Shown here one piece after another: positions 18,182 through 25,810 of a stretch of DNA of 64,000 nucleotides. Position 1 is the first letter of the stretch, and each line of letters starts with the position of its first letter. The DNA comes from Streptomyces cellostaticus (GTDB lineage Bacteria; Actinomycetota; Actinomycetes; Streptomycetales; Streptomycetaceae). Location: contig NZ_JALLIN010000013.1 of assembly GCF_023630175.1 (NCBI RefSeq), positions 79,028 through 143,027 of the forward strand, in the 5' to 3' direction. The notes beneath the pieces were generated by a model. It did not search any database and was not told the origin of the DNA. It saw nothing but the letters and a program-made list of their open reading frames with translations. A program made the translations under genes and the position numbers.

Positions 18182-18418
18182 TCAGCTCACCACGACGATG
18201 ACGACCGGCACTCCGCCGTTGTTGAAGTTGTTGCGGAAGAAGTCGCTCCGGTCGAAGCAGTGGCCCCACCAGTAGCAGCTCCGGTTGGTGTTGACCTGGG
18301 TGACGTGGTCCGGGGTTGCCGCCGACGCGCTTGCCGCCGAGGTGACGACGGCCCCGCCGGCCATGAGAACGCCGGCGGCGGACAGTGCGGCGAGACGCCT
18401 CGCGCGATGTGCTTTCAT
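18182..18418 (-). CDS. Short secreted peptide, 78-aa precursor
   Basis: ATG 18418 follows a strong AAGGAAGG RBS. The precursor has a basic start (MKAHRARRLAALSAAGV), a hydrophobic core and an Ala-rich cleavage region (ASASAA), leaving a mature peptide of about 45 residues. The mature part contains two cysteines in CYWWGHC, an aromatic/Asn segment DFFRNNFNNGG and a very hydrophobic tail PVVIVVVS. I recognise no family. It is too short and lacks the fold signature of chaplins or rodlins. A structural envelope peptide or antimicrobial are both possible. It is monocistronic and ends in the terminator at 18121. Confidence 0.65.
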   Translation of the reverse strand: MKAHRARRLAALSAAGVLMAGGAVVTSAASASAATPDHVTQVNTNRSCYWWGHCFDRSDFFRNNFNNGGVPVVIVVVS

Positions 18419-18690
18419 GGATCCACCTTCCTTCCACCCCTCGTGCGGCTTTCCGGGCACGAGTCGGATGGCCGCGGCCTCGGAGCGAGAGTCCGGCGCG
18501 GTCGTAGGGCGTGCCGCACGAGTGTCGTAGCAGGGCGTCACCATGACGCAGCCCGCAGTGCGGCTTCTCCTCTCGATGCTAGCCGTCAGCCGGTCACCCA
18601 GCATCCCGGGCAACCTTTGCCGCTTCCCACGGCTCCTGTTCCCGGGGGATCATCACCCTGGCTCTGTCCGACGAGAGAGGTGGCACGGGG

Positions 18691-18948
18691 ATGTCCGAAC
18701 AGGACGACTGGGAGAAGGAGTTCGATCACAGGTGGGCGAGCTCGGCCGAGCACAAGGAGCCTTCGGCCCGCGCCCGTATGCTCGCCGCCCGCTGGAAGGA
18801 GAACCCGCCGGACCCGGCGCCCTTCCGCGCCGATCCGGAGCGCTCGAAACCACGCCGGTCCTCGTGGATACCGACGGTCGTGGTCCTCGGCTGCGTCGCC
18901 GCGGTGATAGTCCTGCTCGGCTACGCACAGACGCACTCGCCCTACTAG
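18691..18948 (+). CDS. Small single-pass membrane protein
   Basis: An 85-aa protein starting MSEQDDWEKEFDHRW at ATG 18691 behind GAGAGAGG. A charged cytoplasmic part with RARMLAARWKENPPDPAPF is followed by a basic patch (RSKPRRSS) and one membrane helix at about residues 60-79 (TVVVLGCVAAVIVLLGYA), with a short outer tail. The positive-inside rule puts the N-terminus in the cytoplasm. The function is unknown. Confidence 0.75.
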   Translation: MSEQDDWEKEFDHRWASSAEHKEPSARARMLAARWKENPPDPAPFRADPERSKPRRSSWIPTVVVLGCVAAVIVLLGYAQTHSPY

Positions 18949-18993
18949 GGCCTGGCGCCACGTCGGTCAAGGTCCGCGACGGCGCCACCCCTC

Positions 18994-19037
18994 ACTGGAA
19001 CGGCTCCAGTCCGTCACGCTGCGTGAACAGTCTGTTC
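18994..19037 (+). promoter_or_regulatory. Two adjacent inverted repeats upstream of htpX
   Basis: ACTGGA-N5-TCCAGT (18994-19010) is followed 14 nt later by GAACA-N3-TGTTC (19025-19037), in the 163-nt region before the HtpX-like gene. Either could be an operator for stress-dependent control; no known consensus fits exactly. Confidence 0.45.
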
Positions 19038-19111
19038 CAGGTGCCCCGCAGGGGTACCCGCAGGTGCACACTGGAGAGCGGGACGAGTGCCTGACCGTGG
19101 GGTGGTGCAAG

Positions 19112-20032
19112 ATGCAGAGCCGCTTCCGCAGCGATCGGCGGCTGACCGTTCGGATGACGGTCACGCTGTTCCTGCTCGGACTGCTGTACGTGGCCTTCGT
19201 CGCCGCGTTGATCGTGTTGCTCAAGTCCTGGCTGCTGGTCGTCGCGGTGGTCGGGGCGATGTTCGTCGCGCAGTTCTGGTTCTCCGACCGGATCGCGATG
19301 TTCGCTATGCGCGGGCGGGTCGTGGAGCGGGAGGAGTACCCCGAACTGCACGCCGTGGTCGACCGGCTGTGCGCCATCGCGGACATGCCGAAACCGGTCG
19401 TCGCCGTCTCCGAGATGGGCATGCCGAACGCGTTCGCGACCGGACGCAGCCCCGATCACGCCGTGGTCTGTGTGACCACCGGGCTGCTGCGCCGGCTGGA
19501 GCCCGCCGAGCTGGAGGGCGTACTGGCGCACGAGCTGTCGCACGTGGCGCACAAGGACGTCGCCGTGATCACCATCGCGTCGTTCCTCGGGGTGATCGCG
19601 GGACTGATCGTGCGGTTCGCCTTCTACTCGCAGGTCCTCGGCGGCGGCCGCAGGGACCAGAACACGGCCGCCGTCCTCGCCGCCGTGCTGGCCGTCTCCG
19701 CGGCCGTCTACGCGATCAGTTTCCTGCTGATCCGGGCGCTGTCCCGGTACCGGGAACTGGCGGCCGACCGGGCCGCCGCACTCCTGACGGGCCGGCCCTC
19801 GGCGCTGGCGTCGGCGCTCACCAAGGTCTCCGGGGACATCGCCCGGATCCCGACCGAGGACCTGCGTACGGCCCAGGCCTTCAACGCCTTCTACTTCACA
19901 CCCGCGACCGGCAGGGAACCCGGCGTCGAGCGGTTCTTCTCCACCCACCCGACCCTGCAGCAGCGGCTCGACCAGCTCGGGCGGATCTCCGCCGAGCTGG
20001 GCGAGGCGGCCGCTCCGGGGAAGGCGGGCTGA
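19112..20032 (+). CDS. htpX: HtpX-like M48 membrane metalloprotease
   Basis: A 306-aa protein. Two membrane helices lie at about residues 13-34 and 38-55. The zinc site is HELSH, His140-Glu141-His144, with a third ligand in ALSRYRELAADRAAALL. Another hydrophobic hairpin lies at about residues 150-200. HtpX proteases degrade misfolded membrane proteins. ATG 19112 gives MQSRFRSDRRLTVRM, the usual actinobacterial start. The stop is 2 nt from the next ATG, so the PspAB gene is almost certainly cotranscribed and translationally coupled. Confidence 0.9.
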   Translation: MQSRFRSDRRLTVRMTVTLFLLGLLYVAFVAALIVLLKSWLLVVAVVGAMFVAQFWFSDRIAMFAMRGRVVEREEYPELHAVVDRLCAIADMPKPVVAVSEMGMPNAFATGRSPDHAVVCVTTGLLRRLEPAELEGVLAHELSHVAHKDVAVITIASFLGVIAGLIVRFAFYSQVLGGGRRDQNTAAVLAAVLAVSAAVYAISFLLIRALSRYRELAADRAAALLTGRPSALASALTKVSGDIARIPTEDLRTAQAFNAFYFTPATGREPGVERFFSTHPTLQQRLDQLGRISAELGEAAAPGKAG

Positions 20033-20034
20033 GC

Positions 20035-20619
20035 ATGGGGCTGCTGGACATCCTGCTCGGCCGTACGAAGCCGGTCGCGCCCGACCTGGACCAGTTGTTC
20101 GCGCTGCCCTCGGCGGCGATCACGCTCGAGGCGGCGGCCGGGTTCACCCCGGCCGGCGTCGGAGCGGTGTGCTTCGCCACCGTCGAGGGCGCGGCCTTCG
20201 AGCAGACCCACCGCGAGATCCTGGCGCTGCTCGACGCGGACGCCGACCGGGCGGGAAGCCCGGTGGAACTCACCCGGGACGGGTTCGGCTACTCCTGGCT
20301 GGTCTCCCGCCGGCCGCCCGACCGGCTTCCCGAGCTGGTCGCCGACCTGCACGCGGTGAACACCTCCCTGGAGGCCAACGGCTTCGGCCCCCAGCTCCTG
20401 TGCTCCCTGGCCTCCTTCACGAACGACGCCGGCCGCCGGCTGGCCCTCGTCTACCTCTACAAGCGCGGCACCTTCTTCCCCTTCGCCCCGCTCCCCGGCG
20501 TCGCCGAACGCCGGGACGGCGAGCTGGAGCTGCGGGTGAAGGCGGCGCTCACCGGTGACCTGCGGATCGAGCCGGATCTCGGCCGGTGGTTCCCGGTGTG
20601 GGGCGCGCCCGGCCTGTGA
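20035..20619 (+). CDS. pspAB: PspAB-type partner protein of HtpX
   Basis: A 194-aa soluble protein starting MGLLDILLGRTKPVAPDLDQ, followed by LFALPSAAITLEAAAGF and FGYSWLVSRRPPDRLPELV. This start and length match the PspA-associated protein PspAB of actinobacteria, which is encoded beside htpX and linked to the phage-shock membrane-stress response. Its ATG lies 2 nt after the htpX stop. pspA itself is not in this window. The biochemical role is not settled. Confidence 0.8.
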   Translation: MGLLDILLGRTKPVAPDLDQLFALPSAAITLEAAAGFTPAGVGAVCFATVEGAAFEQTHREILALLDADADRAGSPVELTRDGFGYSWLVSRRPPDRLPELVADLHAVNTSLEANGFGPQLLCSLASFTNDAGRRLALVYLYKRGTFFPFAPLPGVAERRDGELELRVKAALTGDLRIEPDLGRWFPVWGAPGL

Positions 20620-20675
20620 CGACCGGGCTCCCCTCGGCGCCCCCGCGGTCCGGCGGCTGTGAGTGAATGGCGCGT

Positions 20676-22334
20676 ATGAGCGAACCCGGCGCGTCCCCAG
20701 GTGAGTACGAACACTTCGTGCACGTGTACGACGGTGAGCGGATCAGCGGGGTGAGCGCCGGTCCGCCCGGACGGGCGACGGCCGTGCTCCTGCACGGTGC
20801 GGGCAACGGCGACAAGGAACGGCTGCTGCCGCTGCTCGCCGAGTTCGCCGGGCAGGGCGCGCGCGCACTGGCCTTCGACTTCTCGGGGCACGGCGAAAGC
20901 ACCGGCAGACTGGCGGAGTCGAGCCTGCGGCGACGGTTCGCGCAGGCGGTCGCGGTGATCGACGCGCACGCCCCGGCGGACGACCCGCTGGTACTGGTGG
21001 GCTTCAGCATGAGCGGCCAGACGGTCGCGGACCTGGTCCGGCACTACGGGCGGCGGGTGGCGGCGGTGGGCCTGTGCGCGCCCGCCGTGTACGCGCCGTC
21101 GGCCTGGGACGAGCCCTTCGGCGACGGTGACCGCCGGTTCAGCGCGATCATCCGCACACCCGGGAGCTGGCGGACCTCCCCCGCGTTCGAGGTGCTGCGC
21201 ACCTTCGAGGGGCGGGCGGTGCTGGCGGTACCGGGCACGGACGACGTGATCCCGCCGGAGGTGACGGCGGCGGTGCAGGACGCGCTGTCGGCACGCGCCC
21301 AGTACACCCGGCTCGAACTCCCGGACGCCCAGCATCGGTTGGGCCTGTGGTTCCAGGACCACGCGGAGGACCGGCGCGACCTGGCGGCAGCGCTGCTGGG
21401 CGGGCTCGAGGACGGCGGCTGGACGGCGACCCGGAGCTGGGTGGCCGAGCGGCTGCCGCGGGGTCGCGGGGTCGTGGACTCCCGTCCGCTGTCCGGGGGC
21501 TGGTCCGCGCAGATACGCGGGCTCACCCTGGACGACGGGGAGGAACTGGTGCTGCGCACCTTCGTGCGGCCGTTCTTCCGACGGCACGCCCCGGGGCTGC
21601 TGTCCCGGGAGGCGGCGATGCTCGGCCTGCTCGCCGGGCGGGAGGGTGTGCCGGCCCCGGCCCTGGTCGCCGTGGACGCCGCCGGGGAGCACTGCGACCA
21701 CCCCAGCCTGCTGATGACCCGGATGCCGGGTCTGGTGCGGGTGGACGACACGGACGGCGAGTTCCTGGACCGGCGGCTGGACCTGCTCGCCGCCCAGTTG
21801 GTCCGCATCCACGCGGTCGAGCCGGCGCAGCGCCCGCGCCCGTACCAGGCGTGGACCTCGCCGGAGCGGACGCGGACGCCGGGCGGCGCCTTGTGGGAGC
21901 GGGCGGTGGACGTGATCCGGCGCGACCCGCCGCCGTACCGCGGGCGCTTCCTGCACCGCGACTACCACCCCGGCAACGTGCTGTTCACGGGTGCCGGGGA
22001 CGGACTCCGGGTGAGCGGGGTCGTCGACTGGGTGGAGGCCTCCTGGGGTCCGGCCGACCTGGACGTCGCCCACTGCTCCACGGCGCTGGCCCTGCTGCAC
22101 GGCCCCGGGCACGGACTGGCCTTCCGGGACCGGTACGAGCGGCACGGCGGCCACGGTCTGGCGGACGGGCCGGACCACCTGTACTGGCGGCTGCTCGACG
22201 CCCTGGCCTACACCCCGGACGCGGCGAAGCTGGCCGGGCCCTGGCGTGAGCTGGGCCGCACGGATCTGACGCCGGAGGTGCTGGGCGGGCGGCTGGCGGC
22301 GTACGTGGGCGGGCTGATGGAGCGGTACGGCTGA
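20676..22334 (+). CDS. Alpha/beta-hydrolase fused to an aminoglycoside-phosphotransferase-type kinase
   Basis: A 552-aa two-domain protein. Residues 1-240 are an alpha/beta-hydrolase with oxyanion motif LLHGAGNG, nucleophile Ser111 in GFSMSG, acid in GTDDVIP and catalytic His220 in DAQHRLG. Residues 250-552 are an APH/choline-kinase fold with the Brenner motif HRDYHPGNVLF (Asp429, Asn434) and the magnesium motif VVDWVEASWGPADLD. Both sets of catalytic residues are intact. ATG 20676 (MSEPGASP) or ATG 20667 may be the start. No frame change occurs across the join, so the fusion is real in this sequence. The kinase could phosphorylate, and the hydrolase deacylate, the same small molecule. The family name alone does not show drug resistance. 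Confidence 0.85.
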   Translation: MSEPGASPGEYEHFVHVYDGERISGVSAGPPGRATAVLLHGAGNGDKERLLPLLAEFAGQGARALAFDFSGHGESTGRLAESSLRRRFAQAVAVIDAHAPADDPLVLVGFSMSGQTVADLVRHYGRRVAAVGLCAPAVYAPSAWDEPFGDGDRRFSAIIRTPGSWRTSPAFEVLRTFEGRAVLAVPGTDDVIPPEVTAAVQDALSARAQYTRLELPDAQHRLGLWFQDHAEDRRDLAAALLGGLEDGGWTATRSWVAERLPRGRGVVDSRPLSGGWSAQIRGLTLDDGEELVLRTFVRPFFRRHAPGLLSREAAMLGLLAGREGVPAPALVAVDAAGEHCDHPSLLMTRMPGLVRVDDTDGEFLDRRLDLLAAQLVRIHAVEPAQRPRPYQAWTSPERTRTPGGALWERAVDVIRRDPPPYRGRFLHRDYHPGNVLFTGAGDGLRVSGVVDWVEASWGPADLDVAHCSTALALLHGPGHGLAFRDRYERHGGHGLADGPDHLYWRLLDALAYTPDAAKLAGPWRELGRTDLTPEVLGGRLAAYVGGLMERYG

Positions 22335-22402
22335 GTCGCGGGCGCCGGCGGCTGCCGGCGAGCATGCTGAGGGGTGGCACGGTGGGCGACGGGGAGGTCG
22401 GC

Positions 22403-23584
22403 ATGGGTGACGGACGGCGGCACATCGGTACGGCGGAGCGGCGGGCGCGGCTGGCGCTGCGCCACCGTCTGGCGGGCGGGGCGCGGGCGGCGGCCCCCGA
22501 GGAGGTGGCCGCCTCCCTGGTGGCCCTGCACGGCACGGACCCGGCGACGGTGTACCTGGCGGTGGCGGCGCGGCTCGCCGACGCGGCCAAGGCGGTGCCG
22601 GAGACGGAACGGGCGCTGTACGAGGAACGGACACTGGTCCGTATGCACGGCATGCGGCACACGGTGTTCGTGTTCCCCGCGGAGCTGGCCGCGGTCGTGC
22701 ACGCGTCGACGGGGCTCACGGTGGCCGCGCGGGAACGGGCCGCACTGGTCAAGGACATGGCCGGGGCGGGGGCCCCGGACGCGGCCTGGCTGGCGGAGGT
22801 CGAGGCGTCCCTGCTCGCGGCACTGGCCCGGCGCGGCCAGGCGACGGCGGCGGAGCTGACGGCGGACGAGCCGCGGCTGCGCGAACAGTTCGTGTACGCG
22901 GCGGGCAAGAGCTACGAAGGGGTGCACACGGTCTCCTCGCGGCTGCTGCGGGTGCTCGGCGTGGAGGGCAAGGTGGTCCGCGGCCGGCCGCGGGGCTCCT
23001 GGACGTCCAGCCTGTTCCGCTGGGCACCGGCGCCCCCGCACCCGGAGCTGGACCCGGTGCGGGCGCGGGCGGGACTGCTGGAGCGCTGGCTGCGGGTCTG
23101 CGGGCCCGCCACGGAGGCGGACCTGAAGTGGTGGACCGGCTGGCGGGTCACCGAGGTGCGCCGTGCCCTGGCCACCGCCGGAGCGCACGAGGTCGCCCTG
23201 GACGAGGGCACGGGGTTCGTCGCGGCCGGTGACCTGGAGCCGGTGGCGGCTCCCGGCCGGCCCTGGGCGGCTCTGCTGCCGGCACTGGACCCGACGGCCA
23301 TGGCCTGGCGGCAGCGCGACTGGTACCTGCCCGACGAACTGCGCCCGCAGCTCTTCGACCGCAGCGGCAACGTGGGCCCGACCGTGTGGTGGAACGGCCG
23401 GGTGGTGGGCGGCTGGGCCCAGCGCGCGGACGGCGGGATCGTCTGGCGGATCGCGGACGGCGGCGTCCGCCGGGAGGCGGAGCCGGTGGTGGCGCAGGAG
23501 GCGGAGCGGCTGCGCGGATGGCTGGGCACGACGCGGGTCACCCCGCGGTTCCGGACCCCACTGGAGCGGGAGTTGTCGGCCTGA
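22403..23584 (+). CDS. AlkZ-like winged-helix protein (HTH_42 family)
   Basis: A 393-aa protein of the HTH_42/AlkZ-YcaQ family, whose characterised members are DNA glycosylases for bulky or crosslinked adducts. Family features are LVALHGTDPATVYLAVAARL near residue 40, TLVRMHGMRHTVFVFPAE, YEGVHTVSSRLLRVLGVEGKV and LDPTAMAWRQRDWYL. Where AlkZ-type enzymes carry a QxQ catalytic pair, this protein reads HGT, so the reaction may differ. ATG 22403 follows GGGGAGG and is preferred to ATG 22364. It lies close behind the hydrolase-kinase fusion on the same strand. Confidence 0.8.
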   Translation: MGDGRRHIGTAERRARLALRHRLAGGARAAAPEEVAASLVALHGTDPATVYLAVAARLADAAKAVPETERALYEERTLVRMHGMRHTVFVFPAELAAVVHASTGLTVAARERAALVKDMAGAGAPDAAWLAEVEASLLAALARRGQATAAELTADEPRLREQFVYAAGKSYEGVHTVSSRLLRVLGVEGKVVRGRPRGSWTSSLFRWAPAPPHPELDPVRARAGLLERWLRVCGPATEADLKWWTGWRVTEVRRALATAGAHEVALDEGTGFVAAGDLEPVAAPGRPWAALLPALDPTAMAWRQRDWYLPDELRPQLFDRSGNVGPTVWWNGRVVGGWAQRADGGIVWRIADGGVRREAEPVVAQEAERLRGWLGTTRVTPRFRTPLERELSA

Positions 23585-23690
23585 CGGTCCGGGTGCCCGG
23601 CTCCGGCCGGGCACCCGGTCCCGGTTCGCACCGGGATGCACGGCCCGCCCGGCGGACCGTGCCGGAATCGCGGGGCGCCCCTGACGGGCC

Positions 23691-23996
23691 CTACCGCATC
23701 AGCGCCCGCACCAGGTGGCACGTCGCGGCCGACGGCGGGTGCAGGCCGATCCGCTCGGCGGTGCCGCGGATCTCCTCGTCGTGGGCCTGGTTCGGCAGGT
23801 AGACGCCGGTGTCGAGCAGGGCTATGGCCAGGCGCATGGCCTTCAGGCGCCGGTTGTGGCGGACGTACCACTCGCGGGGCCGCCCGGCGGGCAGCGGACG
23901 CTTCTCCGTCGGCGCGTAGGGCGAGTCGAGCCGGACGGCGCGCCTGGCGGTGGACTGGGTCGGCAACGGCGTGGGCCTCAGGGCGGCAGCGGGCAC
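23691..23996 (-). CDS. Small hypothetical protein, about 101 aa
   Basis: A basic protein with REWYVRHNRRLKAMRLAIALL in the middle and NQAHDEEIRGTAERIGLHPP near the end. AGGAGG lies 6 nt upstream of GTG 23996; ATG 24002 directly abuts that RBS, so GTG is the better start. No signal peptide or membrane helix. I recognise no function. Codon use fits the neighbours. It is divergent from the ArsC-like gene. Confidence 0.65.
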   Translation of the reverse strand: MPAAALRPTPLPTQSTARRAVRLDSPYAPTEKRPLPAGRPREWYVRHNRRLKAMRLAIALLDTGVYLPNQAHDEEIRGTAERIGLHPPSAATCHLVRALMR

Positions 23997-24255
23997 GGGC
24001 ATCCTCCTGTCGCGGTCAGGGAACCCATCGGAAGAGCTCCGGCGATTCCCTCGAACACTGCTCCCATCCTACTGCCCGCCACTGACATTCGGGCAGCCCG
24101 AAGGAAGCTCAAATGCGCTGGTGAGAGCGGAATTTGTGATGCCGTCACCACTGCTTCCGAAGGTGCGGCCGAGGCCACTGAAAATCGAACAGGCTCCTCG
24201 CTCCGGGGTCGCGGCGCAGCGGGGCCGCGCCGGCTCCTCGCGTACGGTGTGCCGC

Positions 24256-24630
24256 ATGGAGATCTGGATCAACCCGGCCTGTTCCAAGTGCCGCGGCGCC
24301 CTCGACCTGCTCGACGCCGAGGGCGCCGACTACACCGTCCGCCGCTACCTGGAGGACGTGCCCGGCGAGGACGAGATCAGGGCCGTACTCGGCCGGCTCG
24401 GGCTCGAGCCGTGGGACATCACCCGCACCCGCGAGGCCGCCGCCGAGGAGCTGGGGCTCGGGGACTGGGCGCGGGACGTCAGTGCGCGGGACCGGTGGAT
24501 CACGGCCCTCGCCGAGCACCCCGGCCTGATCCAGCGGCCGATCATCACGGCGGACGACGGAACCGCGCTGGTGGGCCGCTCGGCGGAGGCCGTGCGGGAG
24601 GCGGTGTCCCGGAGCAGGCGCCGAGAGTAG
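24256..24630 (+). CDS. ArsC/Spx-family thioredoxin-fold protein (arsenate-reductase-like)
   Basis: A 124-aa protein beginning MEIWINPACSKCRGALDLL, the ArsC family active-site start. Cys9 is in the position of the catalytic cysteine and Cys12 gives a CxxC. The anion-binding region GLIQRPIITADD carries the conserved Arg-Pro. ATG 24256 is the only sensible start. No arsenic transporter or ArsR is adjacent, so it may be a general glutaredoxin-dependent reductase of the family rather than a dedicated arsenic enzyme. Confidence 0.85.
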   Translation: MEIWINPACSKCRGALDLLDAEGADYTVRRYLEDVPGEDEIRAVLGRLGLEPWDITRTREAAAEELGLGDWARDVSARDRWITALAEHPGLIQRPIITADDGTALVGRSAEAVREAVSRSRRRE

Positions 24631-24650
24631 CTCAACAGCGTTGTGACGCA

Positions 24651-24687
24651 GGTTACTTGGAAGAACGGCGGTGACCGCTGAGTAACC
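24651..24687 (+). promoter_or_regulatory. Spaced inverted repeat upstream of a secreted-protein gene
   Basis: GGTTACT (24651) and AGTAACC (24681) form a 7-bp inverted repeat 37 nt across, about 60-95 nt upstream of the start at 24745. It may be an operator for this gene; the binding protein is unknown. Confidence 0.35.
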
Positions 24688-24744
24688 CTGTTCGGGATCC
24701 CGTACATAGCGGCGTACGCTCCCCTACCTCTTCAGGAGGCGCGC

Positions 24745-25458
24745 ATGTCGCGCAGGAGAACTCTCAGCACCAAGAAGAAGCTCGCGCTGCTCGTCAGCGC
24801 CGCGGCGGTGGCGGGCGGCGGAGCCTTCGCGCTGGCGTCCACCTCGAACGCCGCGCAGAGCCCGCAGAACGCCCGGACGCTGTCCGCCGGGGACTCGACG
24901 GTGTGCCAGGGGCTGGCCACGGCCCACGGCAACAACGACCGGTTCATCGCGGACCAGAAGGCGAACCCGGACGCGCAGTCGGCCGCCCGGATCGCCAACC
25001 GCGAGGCCGTCGTCAAACAGATCGAGGTCCAGCAGAAGGCCGCCGGATGCACCGTTGGGGAGTCGGCTCAGGACTCCCAGGGGGCGCAGGGCGGCGGGCA
25101 GGGCGACGCACAGCAGGGTGCCGGCGCACAGGCCGGCGGGGCGCAGCAGTCCGCCCAGCCCTCGGACCCGGCGGCCGGCGGAAACGGCGCCGGCGGCGCC
25201 GCGGCCTCGGGCCAGCAGGTGTGCCAGGGCTCGACCGTCACGCTCTCCGGCGAGGGCGGGGCACCGGCCGCGTCCAGCAACCAGTTCCCGGCCGGCACGA
25301 CGCTGAAGGTCACCAACCTGGACAACGACAAGTCCACGACGGTGAAGGTCACCTCGGTCTCCGGCAGTTGCGCGCTGCTGAACAACGCCGCCTTCGAACA
25401 GGTCAGGGAGCCGGGCAAGTTCCTCATCCGCCGCGCACTCATCGAGAAGGTGGGGTGA
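24745..25458 (+). CDS. Secreted protein with Cys-bracketed helix, Gln/Gly linker and C-terminal beta domain
   Basis: A 237-aa protein starting at ATG 24745 behind AGGAGG. A signal peptide covers about residues 1-37 (ASTSNAA). Residues about 53-102 form a helical segment between two cysteines (VCQGLATAHGNN to KAAGCTVG). A low-complexity Gln/Gly/Ala linker follows (about 105-155). The C-terminal 80 residues, from QQVCQGSTVTLSGEGG to ALIEKVG, look like a small beta barrel with a second cysteine pair, reminiscent of RlpA-type domains. The domain order resembles the DUF1996 protein at 30145. The function is unknown; a wall-associated role is likely. Confidence 0.75.
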   Translation: MSRRRTLSTKKKLALLVSAAAVAGGGAFALASTSNAAQSPQNARTLSAGDSTVCQGLATAHGNNDRFIADQKANPDAQSAARIANREAVVKQIEVQQKAAGCTVGESAQDSQGAQGGGQGDAQQGAGAQAGGAQQSAQPSDPAAGGNGAGGAAASGQQVCQGSTVTLSGEGGAPAASSNQFPAGTTLKVTNLDNDKSTTVKVTSVSGSCALLNNAAFEQVREPGKFLIRRALIEKVG

Positions 25459-25810
25459 GGCCCCACCGGTGAGGCGCGGGCCGCGACGGCACCGGCAGGG
25501 CGACGGGTACGCCGCCTCGCACCCGGCGGAGCAGGACGCCGGGTGCAGGAGGAACAGGCGGCGTACCCGGCCGGCCGGCCCGTCGCGGCCCGTCGGGCGT
25601 CCCGCCGGGCTCCTGTCGTACGCAACCACGGGCCGCCTCACGGCATGGGCCGGGACGCGGAAGCAGCGGGTAACACCGGGTTCACATCCGGGCAATGGAC
25701 GGGAAACCGCCTGTTGACAGGCTGCCGCGCAGATCGACGCGGCGCCCCGGTGCCGCGGCGCCACGAGCACCCGCGAGTGCGCCCGACCCACCCCCGAAGG
25801 ATGTGGCCCC
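25459..25810 (+). other. glnII upstream region
   Basis: About 350 nt with no supported gene. The notable content is the GlnR-type repeat at 25670-25707 and GAAGG 10 nt before the glnII start. The 25459-25660 part shows only GC-rich sequence with small inverted repeats. Confidence 0.5.
25670..25707 (+). promoter_or_regulatory. GlnR box of glnII
   Basis: GTAAC (25670), TTCAC (25681), GCAAT (25692) and GAAAC (25703) are each separated by exactly 6 nt, the same 11-nt periodicity as the glnA box. They lie about 105 nt upstream of glnII. Confidence 0.8.
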
